This document shows, piece after piece, positions 6,207 through 6,207 of a DNA stretch of 6,207 nt. Source of the stretch: a bacterium (lineage in GTDB: Bacteria; Krumholzibacteriota; Krumholzibacteriia; Krumholzibacteriales; Krumholzibacteriaceae); the NCBI GenBank assembly GCA_017885175.1, contig JAFNGP010000078.1:1-6207 (forward strand). The letters run 5' to 3'. The notes under the pieces are model-generated. The model was not told the origin of the DNA. It was given only the letters and a program-made list of their open reading frames with translations, and ran no database searches. Numbering within the stretch: position 1 is the first letter of the stretch; each line of letters begins with the position of its first letter. Both the position numbers and the translations under genes were made by a program.

Positions 6207-6207
6207 G

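Noticed and set aside
1..6207. CRISPR array, tRNA, insertion sequence or phage genes
   Set aside because: No direct-repeat/spacer pattern, cloverleaf-like sequence, transposase or phage protein signature was seen; the protein-level HEAT repeats are too divergent at DNA level to count as nucleotide repeats.

Overview
This is GC-rich DNA (roughly 60% or more by eye) from an unidentified bacterium. An outer-membrane beta-barrel gene points to a diderm (Gram-negative-type) cell. A cysteine-rich DUF2284 protein, a family common in anaerobes, weakly suggests an anaerobic or facultative lifestyle. The sequence alone does not fix the phylum. The window is almost fully coding, with no non-coding stretch above about 50 bases and no rRNA, tRNA, CRISPR array or insertion sequence that I can see.

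Left two thirds, + strand (3-4718): a tight three-gene cluster. First is a long HEAT-repeat protein that enters from the left edge and is cut by one in-frame TAG at 288-290; the same frame then stays open and HEAT-like to 2384. Two bases later begins a complete membrane-bound processive family-2 glycosyltransferase (2387-3922) with every catalytic motif intact. Its last 20 bases overlap the start of a signal-peptide-bearing beta-barrel protein resembling the YaiO family (3903-4718). A helical-repeat scaffold, an inner-membrane polysaccharide synthase and an outer-membrane barrel together look like a synthase-dependent exopolysaccharide production and export module. The layout recalls BcsA/BcsC, PgaC/PgaA and the E. 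coli yaiP/yaiO pair, but with HEAT repeats where those systems use TPR repeats. This assignment is inferred from gene content, and the polymer is unknown.

Right third, - strand (6206 down to 4736): three genes convergent with the first cluster. They are a four-helix membrane protein of unknown function (probably 5'-truncated by the window edge), an HXXEE-family membrane protein coupled to it by an ATGA overlap, and a DUF2284 cysteine-rich, probably Fe-S-binding protein. A GC-rich hairpin lies in the 47-base gap before the last gene. The two clusters end only 17 bases apart with no obvious terminator between them.

The points most worth a second look are the in-frame amber codon in the HEAT gene and the HEAT / glycosyltransferase / YaiO-like barrel combination.
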